Shown: positions 45,494 to 58,033, numbered from the stretch's first letter. The stretch is DNA of 64,000 bases from Conoideocrella luteorostrata (GCA_032433595.1 JASWJB010000079.1:80337-144336); one strand, 5' to 3'. Notes: generated from the letters alone by a model not told the origin. Made by a program: numbers and translations.

Positions 45494-48400
45494 ATGCCCC
45501 CCAGTATGCCTACTGTCTTGGCTGGCCGGGCTCCGGTCTTGCTCCGACATGGTCGTCGCATTCCTCGAGCTTTTCCTGCTCCCGCCAGGACGCTCACAAC
45601 GGCCTCGTTGAGGTCATCGGGCCGTTCTATGCTGCAGGCAAACCAGCAGCCCAAGAGACTTGGCACCGTTTCTATTGTTCGACCTTATAGCGCCTCGGCT
45701 ACCGACTCAGCACCCAATCCCAAGGCTTACCTTGACAGCGGAGTTATCAAGCCCAAAGAAAACGTCGATGTGAAGAAAGTCTTGGTCATTGGCAGTGGTG
45801 GTCTTGCCATTGGCCAAGCTGGTGAATTCGATTACTCAGGTTCGTGCCACGTCTTCCCGTTGCCTCACTTACCGACGCGACACCACCCACACCGCAACCT
45901 CAAACACGGCCGTTGTGGCTGTGACACTTTAGGAGGCCGTCGGTGGTCAAACGGTTTACGTGCTGACATACAACTGCCCGATAGGCTCGCAAGCCCTGAA
46001 AGCCCTCAAGGAGGCTGGTGTTGCCTCCGTGCTTATCAACCCCAATATCGCTACTATCCAAACCAACCACAGTCTTGCTGACGAGGTTTATTATCTGCCC
46101 GTAACTCCTGAGTATGTTAGCTATGTTATTGAGAAGGAAAAGCCCGATGGTATTTTCTTGTCCTTCGGTGGACAGACCGCCTTGAACTTGGGTGTCCAGA
46201 TGCAGCGTTTGGGCTTGTTCGAAAAGTACGGCGTCAGGGTGCTCGGTACCAGTGTCAGGACTCTGGAAGTTTCTGAGGACCGAGACCTCTTCGCCAAGGC
46301 GTTGGGGGAAATCGATATCCCCATTGCCAAGTCCATCGCCGTTGGTACCGTTGACGAGGCCCTTGATGCCGCTGAAAAGGTTGGCTATCCCATCATTGTC
46401 CGTGCTGCCTATGCCCTTGGAGGCTTGGGCTCGGGTTTCGCCAACAATGAGGAGGAGCTGCGTAACATGGCTGCTCGCTCACTCACCCTGTCGCCTCAGA
46501 TCCTGGTCGAGAAGTCCCTCAAGGGCTGGAAGGAAGTCGAATACGAAGTCGTGCGCGACGCCAACAATAACTGCATCACTGTTTGCAACATGGAGAACTT
46601 TGATCCTCTCGGCATTCACACTGGTGACTCAATTGTCGTTGCTCCCTCTCAGACCCTCAGCGATGAGGAGTATCACATGCTTCGATCCGCTGCCATCAAA
46701 ATTGTGCGACATCTTGGAGTTGTTGGCGAATGCAACGTCCAGTATGCCCTTCAGCCTGATGGTCTCGATTACCGTGTCATCGAGGTCAACGCTCGTCTTT
46801 CCCGATCCTCTGCTCTCGCTTCAAAAGCCACCGGCTACCCTCTGGCTTACACTGCTGCCAAGATTGGTCTCGGCCACAGCCTGCCTGAGCTCCCCAACGC
46901 GGTTACCAAGACCACCACCGCCAACTTCGAACCCTCTCTGGATTATATCGTCACCAAGATCCCGCGATGGGATTTGTCCAAGTTCCAGCATGTCAAACGC
47001 GATATTGGTAGTGCCATGAAGTCTGTTGGTGAAGTCATGGCTATTGGTAGAACTTTTGAAGAATCCTTCCAGAAGGCCATCCGCCAGGTCGACCCCCGAT
47101 TCGTTGGCTTCCAAGGTGACAAGTTTGAGGACCTAGATTTTGAGCTGCAGAACCCTACCGATCGCAGATGGCTCGCCGTTGGTCAGGCCATGCTTCACGA
47201 GAACTACTCTGTCGAGAAGCTCCACGACCTCACCAAGATTGATAAGTGGTTCCTGTACAAGCTCCAGAACATCGTGGACTGCACCCGCGAACTTCAGAAT
47301 GTCGGTGATCTGCAGGCTCTGAAGAGGGATCAGGTTCTCAAGGCCAAGAAGATGGGCTTCTCTGACTACCAGATCGCCAAGGCTGTCAACAGCACCGAAG
47401 ACGAGGTCCGCGCCCACCGATTGAGTCTCAACATTCGCCCCTGGGTCAAGAAGATTGACACCCTGGCCGCCGAGTTCCCCGCCGACACCAACTACCTTTA
47501 CACTACCTACAATGGCTCTTCCCACGATGTCACCTTCGAGGATAACGGCAAGGTTATTCTCGGAAGCGGTGTCTACCGCATTGGTTCCTCTGTGGAGTTC
47601 GATTGGTGTGCCGTCGGTGCCACCCAAGCTCTCCGCAAGATGGGTGAGAAGACCGTCATGATCAATGTAAGTTGAAGCATAGACCTTCTCCAAGACTCTT
47701 TTACGACACTTCCTGATACTCTTAATACTCAATGATCATCGGCACATTCACTAACATGCAAACAGTTCAACCCGGAGACTTATTCAACGGATTACGATAC
47801 GGCCGATAAGTTATATTTCGAGGAGTTGAGTTATGAGCGTGTGATGGACATATATGAGCTTGAGAACGCAAGCGGTGTCGTGGTATCTGTGGGAGGCCAG
47901 CTGCCTCAGAACATTGCCCTTCGTCTGCAGGAGACTGGCGGAGCCAAGGTCCTTGGAACTGACCCGAAGGACATTGACAAGGCCGAAGATCGCCAGAAAT
48001 TCTCTGAAATCCTCGATAGCATCGGCGTTGATCAACCAGCTTGGAAGGAGCTGACGTCCGTCCAGGATGCCGAAAAGTTTGCCGCAGAGGTGGGCTACCC
48101 AGTGCTTGTTCGTCCCAGCTACGTCCTCTCTGGCGCTGCCATGACTGTCATTCGAGGCCAAGAAGACCTCAAGGAGAAGCTTGAAGCTGCCAGCAACGTC
48201 TCACCCGACCACCCCGTTGTCATCACCAAGTTCATTGAAGGTGCTCAGGAAATTGACGTCGATGCCGTTGCATCCAAAGGTGAACTTATCGTCCACGCCG
48301 TCAGTGAACATGTTGAGCAAGCCGGTGTGCACTCCGGTGATGCTACTCTTGTCCTCCCTCCTGCCAACCTGGAAGCTGCTGTTATGGAGCGCGTCAAGGA

Positions 48401-49367
48401 TATCGCCAAGAAGGTCGCCAAAGCCTGGAGCATCACCGGCCCCTTCAACATGCAAATCATCAAGGCTGATGATCCCGAAGGTGGTAAGCCCGCTCTCAAG
48501 GTCATCGAGTGCAATCTTCGTGCTTCTCGCTCGTTCCCCTTTGTTAGCAAAGTCCTCGGCCTCAACTTCATTGATGTCGCTACCAAGGCTCTTGTGGGCA
48601 AGGACGTTCCTGAACCCACCGACCTCATGGCTGTTAAGCGCGACTACCTTGCTACCAAGGTTCCTCAGTTCTCCTGGACCCGTCTCGCCGGTGCTGACCC
48701 CTTTTTGGGCGTTGAAATGGCCTCCACTGGTGAAATTGCTTGCTTCGGCAAGAACCTCGTTGAGGCTTACTGGGCCTCTCTCCAATCCACAATGAACTTC
48801 CGTATGCCCGAGCCTGGTGAGGGTCTCCTCTTTGGCGGTGAAATCAGCAAGACGTGGTTGACCCAGGTTGTCGATTATGTCTCTCCCCTGGGCTACAAAC
48901 TGTACGCTGCTGGAAACGACGTCAAGGAGTTCATCGAGTCCACCGCCAAGGGCAACGTCACTGTTGAGGTTATTGAGTTCCCCAAGGAAGACAAGCGTGC
49001 CCTTCGAGAAGTATTCAAGAAATATGATATCCGTGGTTGCTTCAACCTTGCTCTGGCCCGTGGCAAGACCACTCTAGATGTTGATTATGTCATGCGTCGT
49101 AACGCTGTTGACTTTGGCGTCCCTCTGTTCATGGAGCCTCAGGTAATTAATTATCCCGTCGCCGTTCCCTTTTATATACATATACATACATATATATATG
49201 TTTATAAATTTCCAGTATCTCTTATTTGTACATGTCACTAATATTTTTCTTATCTTTAGACTGCTATCCTCTTTGCCCAATGCATGAGCGAGAAACTCCC
49301 CCGCAAAGAAGGCATTCCCTCCGAAGTGCGCCGGTGGTCCGACTTTATTGATGGCAAGCCTTTGTAA
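45494..49367 (+). CDS. cpa2: carbamoyl-phosphate synthase (arginine-specific) large subunit, mitochondrial
   Basis: Makes carbamoyl phosphate from glutamine-derived ammonia, bicarbonate and two ATP for citrulline and arginine synthesis; its partner glutaminase subunit is encoded elsewhere. Exons 45494-45839, 45985-47666, 47766-49142 and 49260-49367, introns of 145, 99 and 117 nt, 1,170 residues. The N-terminus is a mitochondrial presequence: Arg-rich, no acidic residues, with a likely cleavage site in RPYSASA near residue 63. The first ATP-grasp half starts [23 protein letters not shown] and includes [17 protein letters not shown] helical oligomerisation region follows ([20 protein letters not shown]). 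The second ATP-grasp half begins near [18 protein letters not shown] and includes [12 protein letters not shown]. The short MGS-like domain ends SDFIDGKPL. Absence of dihydroorotase or aspartate transcarbamylase domains excludes the pyrimidine CAD-type enzyme. A second 3' splice site 52 nt upstream in intron 1 would break the frame. Confidence 0.97.
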
Positions 49368-50106
49368 ACAAACAATCAAACAAACAATAAATCGAAACTT
49401 GCTGATTTGGCGTCATCATCTTGAGGCTCGACAAATTTATTGAATTGTCATCGGAGATGGGATGAGATAAAATGGGCACCCATGATAGGAGTGGTAGAAC
49501 ACGGACACAAAATATCTTGGTTTAAATTGTGTCTTTGATATTGTGCTGTAGATATCTGGAGTCTGGATAGGTAAAATAAAGAATTATAGGAAAACTTTGC
49601 TCCAATTGACCTCTTTTCTGTCTTAGTAGCCCGCCGCCCTAACTGACCCTAAGTGGCTGCGTCTTTTGTTTGCTGCTTCTTCTACTCTTCTCGTCTTCTT
49701 TTACTCTTATATTCACTCTCCCCTCTCCCTCTTTCCTTTCTTCCCATACAACACATACGATCCGCCACTCATCACCCATCACCCAGCCTTCACTTTAAAT
49801 GTCCCATGCCACACAGTAAAACCCTATACATCCACAGATATTGCTAGATCAAAACATGCGAGAACGAAACAGCCCTGGCCCGCCCCTGGCCCCTTGTCAC
49901 CGCGCCTCTGTCCCTCCCTCCCTCCTTGCCAGACAGACTGACACACAGACAGATAGACTCCGCAATGGAGTGGCAAGGTGAGAAAACAGCAACAACATGG
50001 CAATTGCGCATTCTCAGTCTGCCCTGTGTATAATTAGGCCTAGCGACGGGTTTATCGAGCACCTCCTAGGTGCTCCGTAATTGCTGGGCTGTTGATTAAC
50101 CAAGTG

Positions 50107-50158
50107 ATTGACTGACTGGCTGAATGACAGGCTGACTGACTGACTAGCGGGCTGGCTG
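50107..50158. repeat. degenerate GACT/GGCT tetranucleotide array
   Basis: Runs of GACT, GGCT and TGAC units with interruptions over about 50 bases in intergenic DNA. Confidence 0.75.
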
Positions 50159-50225
50159 CGCCAAATCGACTGCGCTTGGAAGACTTGACCAGCCTGTCCG
50201 TTATTTATCTGACATCTTAATTAAG

Positions 50226-50243
50226 ATCTAACCGCGGTTAGAT
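50226..50243. other. 18-bp perfect palindrome
   Basis: ATCTAACCGCGGTTAGAT reads the same on both strands, with CCGCGG at the centre and CTAA arms, next to TTAATTAA. Could be a dimeric regulator site; it lies between two gene 3' ends, which is not typical for a promoter element. Confidence 0.6.
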
Positions 50244-50589
50244 TACGAGCCCTCTTGACTAGCTATTCTATTTGGGTTCGACTGGTTGGACGCTGGTAAT
50301 TCGGCGGGCATAGGACGTATGATTCAGCCATTGCATATTGCGGCCAGCACTGTGAATTGCATAGTGCATATGTAAGAGAGCTTTGCCAAACAGCCGTGCA
50401 GGATTTCTCAGCCACATACAAATCACACGACTTTGGTTCCCTATGAAATCTACCTCTGACACCATTCGCAGCACAGTAACAGACCGGTATCCGTCTCCAC
50501 TCCAACGCCTCACCAGTGAACCTCATTTCGGATCGTGCATCACAACTTCATCCACACAAAGATCGATAACCGCCCAATAACCCAGGTCT

Positions 50590-52782
50590 TTAGTTCGGCG
50601 TCCGTCTTTCATTCAGCCTGAAGGCAGCAAAACGTTTAGTAAGTGGTTCACCCGAGTCGCCCGCCCTCAGATAAGGCGACGAAAAATCATACGCAGAGGA
50701 GTTTGCGGAAGTGGCGGCGTCATCGCCATCTCGCGGACGCTTGGGGAGTCGCTCACCAGTCGATTGGAGGATGGCTTCTAGTGTCTGCCAACCCTCTGTT
50801 GAACGTAGCTGGAACGAGTCGGCGAGATCATGTTGACTCGCTACTCGGCACAGCAATGCTTCCTCATCCTAAGGAGAGAAAAAAAGGGTATATTAGTTAG
50901 GGGAAGAGTAAACATTTTAGGAAATATAAAGCAAATAGAGGCGATACGAACCTTAGACAAGATGTCCATCTGGTGAAGGAAGCATAGCAAGTGAAAGTTT
51001 GAAATTTCTTGGCCGTCATGGCCGGACTTCTGGCCCGGAGATCCCTTGAGCATTTTGGCAAGCGCAGAATAATCCCGACTCTCCCCGATATACTCGCGGT
51101 TCTCGATAGGGAAGCCTGTTTTGGTAAAGGTTGGTTTTGGCTCAGCTGGAAACCCGTGAGTCAAGGTAACGAAGAGATATTCCACGGGGAATGACGGCTT
51201 GGCGTTCTCTTGTACATTGGCGCCGTATTCGTTCTTTTTGCGGTAAAATACTTCGGGAATGTATCGAGTTCGACTGGTGGATCCGTCATCCTCCTCTTCA
51301 TCCCGAACTAGCATTACAGTTGGATCAGCTGACGGTTCAACTATGTCAGCGCGTACCATCTCCACCGCCTCGTTCGACATTTGATACGACGAGATGCCAA
51401 TTTCGCCTTCTTCGTTGCCAGTGATGATGCATGTAACAAAGTTGGACCCATATCTGCCAGTATCGCTCCATTTCGACGCCTTGGGGTATTGTGCCTGAAG
51501 CCTCGAGGTGAAGCAGATCTCCAGAGAGGACAAATAGTAGGAGTCGGCATGGCGCTTGCAAACTACCGAGCCATCGCCTCGTCCAGCGTCCAGCAAATCA
51601 GTCCAGATTACACCGACCGGCTCGAGGCCGCACAGGCGGGCAATGTGCTCGACCTCTTTCTGGTTGTCCCAAGCATTGAGGGTGATTCCGTCCAATTCGT
51701 CTACTTGTGGAGGCTCATAAATGGCCTCAACAACAGCCTTGACTCCCAACGGAACCTCGGTGTATTCCGTGTATCGTCCGTAGAGGAACCCGATTCGCTG
51801 GGAACCAGTCTTGCGCCAGGCGTCAATAAAGCCATCAATAATTGATGGTGATGCAAACTCCACGTGGTCAACCATGCGGAATTGCTGTGGGTTCAGTGTA
51901 ATGGCGCTCGGCTGACACTTTGTGCACACCCCTTCTGGCCACGGGGGATGTCCTGTAGGACAGTCTCGTCTCACCCGGTAAAAAGGTTCCACAAGCGGAG
52001 GTATATATGAGCTGCCCAATTCGGGTTTGTTTGTAGAGGCATTGATCTTTCTCAGATGTGAATGGAATGACTGATATTTAATCTTCTTCTCGGCCAGATA
52101 TGCAGGATCGAACGGGTCCAGGGGCTGGCAGTAGTCGCACATGCCTTTCGGTCCATGCCGACACATCTTGTCTCGGCCCCTAGGAATCTTTCCGTCAAGT
52201 TTATCGAGTCGGTCGTCCAGCGCAGATTGCTGTATTACTTCCCACGGCTTGGAGATCTTTTGGGGTCGAGGATTGATTGGTACATCTTCAGTCGGTAGCA
52301 CGGGCTTGCCATTCAGCCTTGCGGCGGTCGTGTTTGTTGAGTCGTCTCCATTCGTATCCCCGTTGGTCGTATTTCCATGCTTGTAATTGATAAAGATCAG
52401 ATCGCCATGTCTGGTTCAGGGTTAGACCTATTTGACAGATAGATACATAGCACCTTTCTAAGAAAAGGACAATAAAAAAGGTACTACAGCATCCTCATGC
52501 TTTTTGGTACTAACTTTAGGCCGATTTGTCCAATTTTGAACTTGGTTATTTCGGCTAGAACCTTGACGTCACCTCCATTCGGCGCGTTCGACAGCGTGAT
52601 GGTTTTGGGGTCGACCGTGCTCGGAAGTTGTGGCAAGAGCTACATCCCCAGGATTAGCTCTCTTGGTAGTCTTGTAACGGCAATGCATGGGGGCTCACCT
52701 TTTCTCCGAGCTCACCAAACGTTGACGATTGCTCTAGCGTCAAGCGCACCATGCCATCCGGGCCACGAAGCCGGACTAGCAT
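50590..52782 (-). CDS. npl4: Npl4, Cdc48-Ufd1-Npl4 adaptor subunit
   Basis: With Ufd1 it recruits Cdc48/p97 to ubiquitinated substrates, notably in ER-associated degradation. Exons 52699-52782, 52515-52639, 50952-52410 and 50590-50868, introns of 59, 104 and 83 nt, 648 residues, close to other fungal Npl4 proteins. The ATG at 52782 opens the ubiquitin-like domain ([32 protein letters not shown]). The zinc fingers follow at about 150-260: [19 protein letters not shown] and [18 protein letters not shown]. The MPN-like Npl4 core then runs from [20 protein letters not shown] through [12 protein letters not shown] and [11 protein letters not shown]. The C-terminal exon starts [11 protein letters not shown] and ends with a polar tail (RLNERRTPN). 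Divergent from sec66. Confidence 0.95.
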
Positions 52783-53606
52783 CTTGAGATGTTTGCTGCT
52801 GGCAGTATCCTTGCCCCCAACAATGATAAGTTCGGCTCTGTGGTGGGGGATTTTCCGTTACCGGGCCAGGGTTTTGCTCTTGTAGACAGTAAAAATGGTT
52901 GGATAGATGAGTCTCTTTGAACGAGAGCCCAGTTCTCTTGATTCGGAGTCTGCTGATGGCGATTAGAGGGCAAAGAAAAAGGATTGAGGCCAGGTCGGGT
53001 CGTTGGTTTCCAATGATAGAAGGAAGCGTGGAAGCTCGTCGATGCTGATGACGGAACCAGAGCTTGTCCTCGCTACGGAGTTGATTCAACGAAGTACAGT
53101 TTAGCCTTGCCTGTGGGCAAAACGGTACTTTGTACGGAGGACAGCAGCTGCGTCACTACTAGAGGTGCCTGGCAGCTCCGAGTCCCACGCACACTCACTC
53201 CACGCACAACTCCACGCACACTTGCCACCTACCCAAAGGCTCTACGGGAGTTACGGAGTACGGAGTAGTTAGATCATCACTCACTGGAGAAACATCGGGC
53301 CGCGCTACGTCGTTAGCAGCAGGTGACGCACTGCCGGCCGGCCGGCGCCTAAGCCCCAGGAGGCACGCCGGACCTAATCTGCCATCTGGCCTGAACTGAC
53401 GGCTGCCGTTTGGCAAGACTCCAAAAAGTTACCAGCTGTCATTGTGCGACGTCGTTGGTTCAACGACACGCTCATTCAAGAGCTCGCTCCCAGTCCACGC
53501 ACGCAGCCAACTACACAAATTACCACGCAATCCAAAATATCAGAACTCCTCCTCGAATATCTGCTCCTCTTGTAAATTTAGTAGTTTTATTTTCGCACCC
53601 GCTACA
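52783..53606. promoter_or_regulatory. divergent npl4/sec66 promoter region
   Basis: 824 bases between the two start codons. It contains TACGGAGTA words near 53135 and 53255 (the latter two in tandem). CT-rich sequence precedes the sec66 ATG. No reading frame is supported. Confidence 0.6.
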
Positions 53607-54462
53607 ATGTTCGATGTCGATTGGATTGGCCTCGCCATTCCCTTCGCCTACCTGATGGTTCTTGGCGGAGCCCTGATGACTTTTTCATCCATCTACCGCA
53701 AGAGAAAGGCCGGTGCGTATTGAGCCAATTCCTTTCCACTCATTTCTATGCGTCTCGCAGAATATCCACAAACTGCAGTCCGGTCAACTAACTAGAGTAA
53801 CTCACCACAGCCGAAAGCGCAAACCTTGCACCCTGGTTTCCTCCCAATCTCCAGCGCAACGTGTACCTCTCCCTACTGCATATGGAACCCGAAGATGGCA
53901 AAGAAAAATCCCCAAAGGTTCCCGACAGTGTTCTCAAGGCCGCGCTTCTGCGGCGCGCCGTCGAAGACATCGACCGCTTGATACAAATCAAGTCCGCGAA
54001 GCAGGCATGCAGCTCGTTGCTGCTAAGGGGGAGCGTGGGCGATGATTTGTGGCAGAGATTCCAGCGCGCTGAGAAGGAGATGGAGGAGGAGCTGCGCGAT
54101 GTTGTCACCGAGGTATGTCTCGATACACTCGTCTGGACAGATATTCATCTCGGGTCTCACCTGGTACATGCAAGAAAGGAGAACGCAACTAACATGATAT
54201 GCAGGCCAACGCTCTAGCACCCAATTGGGGTCCAACTATCTTCCAATCAGCTCACGAGATCGCCGCCAACACCAGACTCCGTCAGCGTCTGGACGAGATC
54301 GAAAGCCAAAAGGAAGCCGAGAAGAAATGGTGGGAGAAGCGACGGGACCAAATCTCATCCAGTTTTATGAAGGAGCTTGAAGAGACAAGCAAGGAAGCAG
54401 CCAGCGAGGAGGATGCCGTACTGGTCGATACCCCTTCCAAAGGGAAGAAGGGCAAGAAGTAA
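53607..54462 (+). CDS. sec66: Sec66/Sec71, Sec63-complex subunit
   Basis: Non-essential subunit of the Sec62/Sec63 complex, which helps post-translational protein import into the ER. Exons 53607-53712, 53811-54112 and 54205-54462, introns of 98 and 92 nt, 221 residues. One membrane segment at the N-terminus (about residues 5-26, WIGLAIPFAYLMVLGGALM) is followed by a basic stretch (YRKRKA). The cytosolic part has LAPWFPPNLQRNVYLSLLHM, the family signature, then a helical region with DDLWQRFQRAEKEMEEELRD and NALAPNWGPTIFQSAHEIA. The C-terminus is a charged coiled-coil ending in Lys/Gly (SKGKKGKK). The splice junction after RKRKA restores AESANLAPW exactly. Confidence 0.94.
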
Positions 54463-55348
54463 ATTGAATTCTCGAGACGTCAACAATTGACATTATCCTG
54501 TCGTACAAGTCAGCACCATCACATGTGATGCACAAGCAATGAAAAGGACTGGTCCATCGCCCCTTGGTACCTTTCTATCTTACATATACGGGGCATTTAT
54601 TTCCAAACAAGACGGAGGGGATGGGGAGGGGGAACGGGCATCGATTGGCATCTGTATGCTGTTGATCGCATCATGAAAGTTGAGTGCCTGGCAAGGCGCA
54701 CTAATTCTACAAGCACAGGAGAGAGTTGGGTTTCCATAAAAGACGGCGTTATAGTGGGCGTAAGCATCAGGATCTGACTGAAAGATGTCCTAAGTGTTTA
54801 ATCATGACATTGTTTGCCGTATGTCATACATGTGAATGCAGCTTTGATTGCATTACGTGCATCATGGTGTGCATTTAAGGTTCTACTTAGCAGAGGGGTC
54901 CCTGAATCTGAATAGTGCACAAAGTCTATCAATGAACCATGCACGTCCCGATTGGTGTTCAGCATGAACTTTCAAATAGTTTAAATTTGCGTTGTCAGCG
55001 TGACCTAGCACTGCTGCTGATGTCTGTATTGGACCATCTTCCACAAAATGCAACTCCTCTGCCGTGTGCTGAAGGGGAAAAAATATCCTTGAGCCAATAT
55101 AGAGAGCAAAAGTTTGCCTCCCAAAATAAAAATGCGCAGCCGCTGATGACGTAGCTATTATGTACATAGGTCATGAAGATAAAAAATAATAACTCATAGT
55201 CGTTAACGTGAGAGCCAGCCATCCAGGAGCGTGGCTCTTGTCATAGCATGTAGCATTGCTGCCTTTGGCTTCTTCTTCTTCACTCATGATCCCGGGTCAT
55301 GCGCCGTCTTTTTCTTACATTGTCCTCTAACCAGTTATGCCCTTGCTT
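54463..55348. other. 3' region between convergent genes
   Basis: About 890 bases between the sec66 stop and the next minus-strand stop. AT-rich. Short frames on both strands have no supporting features. Confidence 0.5.
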
Positions 55349-55807
55349 TCACCAGGGATGGAGTTTTCTTCTCCAAATATCTTCTTGTTGAGCGACCATG
55401 CTAGCCAGTCTCGCCTCGGCGGCGATCTCGTCTTCCGACTTGAGCCATGACGGAGAGTCGCATCCCCTAAGGCCAATAAATTTTCCCATCCGACGCCGTT
55501 TCTCCTCCAGAGACACATCCGATCGCCAAACAACGGGGGAGGGGTACTGTGAAGTCCATGGCGATGGCGTCTTCTGGTGGTAGAAATGTGCGAGGCCCTC
55601 CAGTTGCGCATCCGTCAAAAGCCAAAACTGGAGAACAGTACGTGGGAAGTCGGGATGTACAGCGCCGGTGGTGAGCTGAACGAGAGGAGAGAGTGGAAGT
55701 GCCATTTGATGTAACTTGTATGCTAGGTCTGGATTGTGTTTTAGGCGGCGTTGGATAAACGTCTCGCACTGAGGTGGTTGTGAAGGAACCATCTCGCGGT
55801 GCATCAT
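55349..55807 (-). CDS. hypothetical protein, 152 residues
   Basis: Single-exon frame from ATG 55807. I do not recognise the family. It has clear protein-like composition, with Trp-rich and helical segments: CETFIQRRLKHNPDLAYKLH, VLQFWLLTDAQLEGLAHFYH, SPWTSQYPSPVVW, then LEEKRRRMGKFIGLRGC and EARLASMVAQQEDIWRRKL at the end. No signal peptide, membrane segment or known motif. The codon pattern and the Trp/Leu-rich amphipathic helices make a chance frame unlikely. An upstream exon cannot be excluded. Confidence 0.6.
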   Translation of the reverse strand: MMHREMVPSQPPQCETFIQRRLKHNPDLAYKLHQMALPLSPLVQLTTGAVHPDFPRTVLQFWLLTDAQLEGLAHFYHQKTPSPWTSQYPSPVVWRSDVSLEEKRRRMGKFIGLRGCDSPSWLKSEDEIAAEARLASMVAQQEDIWRRKLHPW

Positions 55808-57267
55808 TTTGAACGATTGGAGCCTGTATTAGACTTGAAGTGCGGGAAAAGGTTAATTGGTGTAAGAGAAAAATAAGGACTTTCGGTTTCTGTTTTCGTG
55901 GCGGTTGGATGATTGTCGAGAGGCTGGGGAGGTTGCCGGCGGGAATCAAGTATATGTAGTTCCGTGGGCTGCTGGTGACTCCTTGCTCCCAGGTTGATGT
56001 ACTGAAACGGAAGCAAAATCCGAAAATTTCAGATGAACCGCTTCACAGACACTTTATTTCGTCGAACACGGAAATGTCAAATAACTTAGATTGCTTTAGA
56101 CGCTCTTGTTGGTAACGGACTGGCTTGGAATGTAAGGCAAGCTGCCGGATGCGTGTGTGGACTGGTATGCGGCACCACGTTGACTGCCCGTTTTCGCTCC
56201 TCCTTTAGAAACCTTGATTGTCGTAAACCAAGTTTGTTCAGCTCTTTCTTACTTTTTTTTTTCTCCAAACATAAAAGAGAAGAAAAAGATAAAGAAAAAG
56301 ATTTTGTTTTTCTTTAAAAAAAAAAAAAAACAGTGTACTTGTTGCGATACAAAGCTCGGGACTCCCTTTATTCTCTTTCTCCTCTTACACTGCAAGGATG
56401 AAACAAAGCCGGACGTCGAAGGAAGCCAGGAAAAGTAAAGCCAAAACAAAAAAAGGAGAGCGCAAGAGGTATCAAGTTCTAAGAGGGACAGAGAACAAGG
56501 GGATCCAGGGTGGTTATGTTATGACAGAAGCGTGACGGAGCAGTCTGTATCATGCTAGGCCATTGTTACATGCAGGTTGAAGGCATCCCAGCCCTCTTGT
56601 ATGTTTTGCACACCGACCCAGTAAAAGCCGTCATCCGGCCCCTTTAGGCCGCACCTGGCGGCGCCAATTAAGCAGACTCTCGAATACCGCAGGATTTGAT
56701 TTCAGCTATTCTCCATCCTGTATGAACCAGAAACCCCCCATGGCTATGAATGGCGGGGGGGTTAGGGGTTACCTTCCTGCCTATTGCTCCACCCACCGGT
56801 TGGTCTCGCTGGTGCCGGGTCTCGTGGCCTTAGTGTGTGGTGCTGGTGTGTGCAAATGTGTTGCTTGGTTGCGTGCGCTCCGTCTGAGAGTCCAGCATGA
56901 GTAAGTTGCGTGATGCGTTGTGCTGGGGCAAATCGGGGCGGCGGGCAAGGCGCAAGCCAACACCGACAGGCAAGGTGGGCGCAGCGCAAGCAGCCAACAC
57001 ATACATAGAGACATGCGTCAGGGCCCTCTGTACATGGCATGACCGAGGAATAGATAGTGCTATAGCGATTCCTTAGCGGCCCCTCCCCCCCAAGTGGACA
57101 TCGAACAATGAAGCCAGCGTCGACACGGTGGCTGCTATAGGCAAGGCGTGAGCATATTTGTCTTGCTTGCCCAGGTGGCGGGTGCAGCAAGTCGGACTCA
57201 AGGATCGCAGGTGGGGACTGAGCCTGAAGCCATGTTGATTTGGGAAGCATTTACTCCGTAGTTTACT

Positions 57268-57297
57268 ATCATCATCATCATCATCATCATCATCATC
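57268..57297. repeat. (ATC)10 microsatellite
   Basis: Ten perfect ATC units. Intergenic. Confidence 0.95.
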
Positions 57298-57923
57298 GCC
57301 ATGGTTCAATAGTCCTCCGCTCTGCGAACTCCGCAGTTACTGACTGGGCCGGTCGAATGAACCAAGCGGATGGCTACGCTTGGCTCTGTCTTCCCTTGCA
57401 GACTTGGATCACGGCCATGCACGTATGTGCGGACTAGAGGGTGGGTTGCGTGGCCAAACGAACGAACAAGTGTGGATGATGCCAGCCTTGTTTCTGTTGT
57501 TCTGTAGCATTGTGCAGCTAAAAAGTGGACAATGAGATTGAAACCGAGACTAGAAGAAGAAGAAGAGAGGAATAAGATAATCGTCTCGTGGTATGAACGG
57601 TATGCGACGGACGCAGTGTTGAAGTGAGACATAAGCCAGACATGGGGGTCGGACAACGTGTGGTTCGCTGGAGTATTAGAGACCAGGACCATGCTAGGAT
57701 GTAGTATGTTGCGTCGCTTGGCCAGTATCGTTTGCTTTAAGCGCCATTGGTAGATGAAGAAAATGAGAGCAAAGTGGGAAGCCGATGTTAGTGTCCCTGC
57801 CTCCTGGAAAATGAGGCCTTTGGTTCGCGCATGATTTGCACCTCATACTTAGGGTTTTTTTTTGGTTGCTAAAGCTGCAGGTAAGTGGTTGGAGGAACAA
57901 TTTCGAGGCTGGGCAATCGGGCT

Positions 57924-57951
57924 GGGGTCCGGGGGGGAGGGGCATTGGGGG
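57924..57951 (+). other. G-quadruplex-prone G tracts
   Basis: Four G runs of at least four with loops of 1-4 bases (GGGG-TCC-GGGGGGG-A-GGGG-CATT-GGGGG). This fits the usual sequence rule for an intramolecular G-quadruplex on the plus strand. Confidence 0.65.
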
Positions 57952-58016
57952 CAGGTTCTTCCTTGTGGGTGACATGGACATTTGACAGGTGAAAAGCATG
58001 GGAGCAGGGGGTGGAA

Positions 58017-58033
58017 GGGGGGGGGGGGGGGGG
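58017..58033. repeat. G17 homopolymer
   Basis: Run of about 17 G, with further G runs just before (GGGAGCAGGGGGTGG) and after. A site where sequencing length may be unreliable. Confidence 0.85.

Larger units (their letters stand above)
49368..50589. other. 3' region between convergent genes
   Basis: 1.2 kb between the carbamoyl-phosphate synthase stop and the npl4 stop. It is CT-rich near 49680-49780 and holds a degenerate GACT/GGCT array, an 18-bp palindrome and a short (CCCT)n run near 49912. No gene is supported. Confidence 0.55.
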
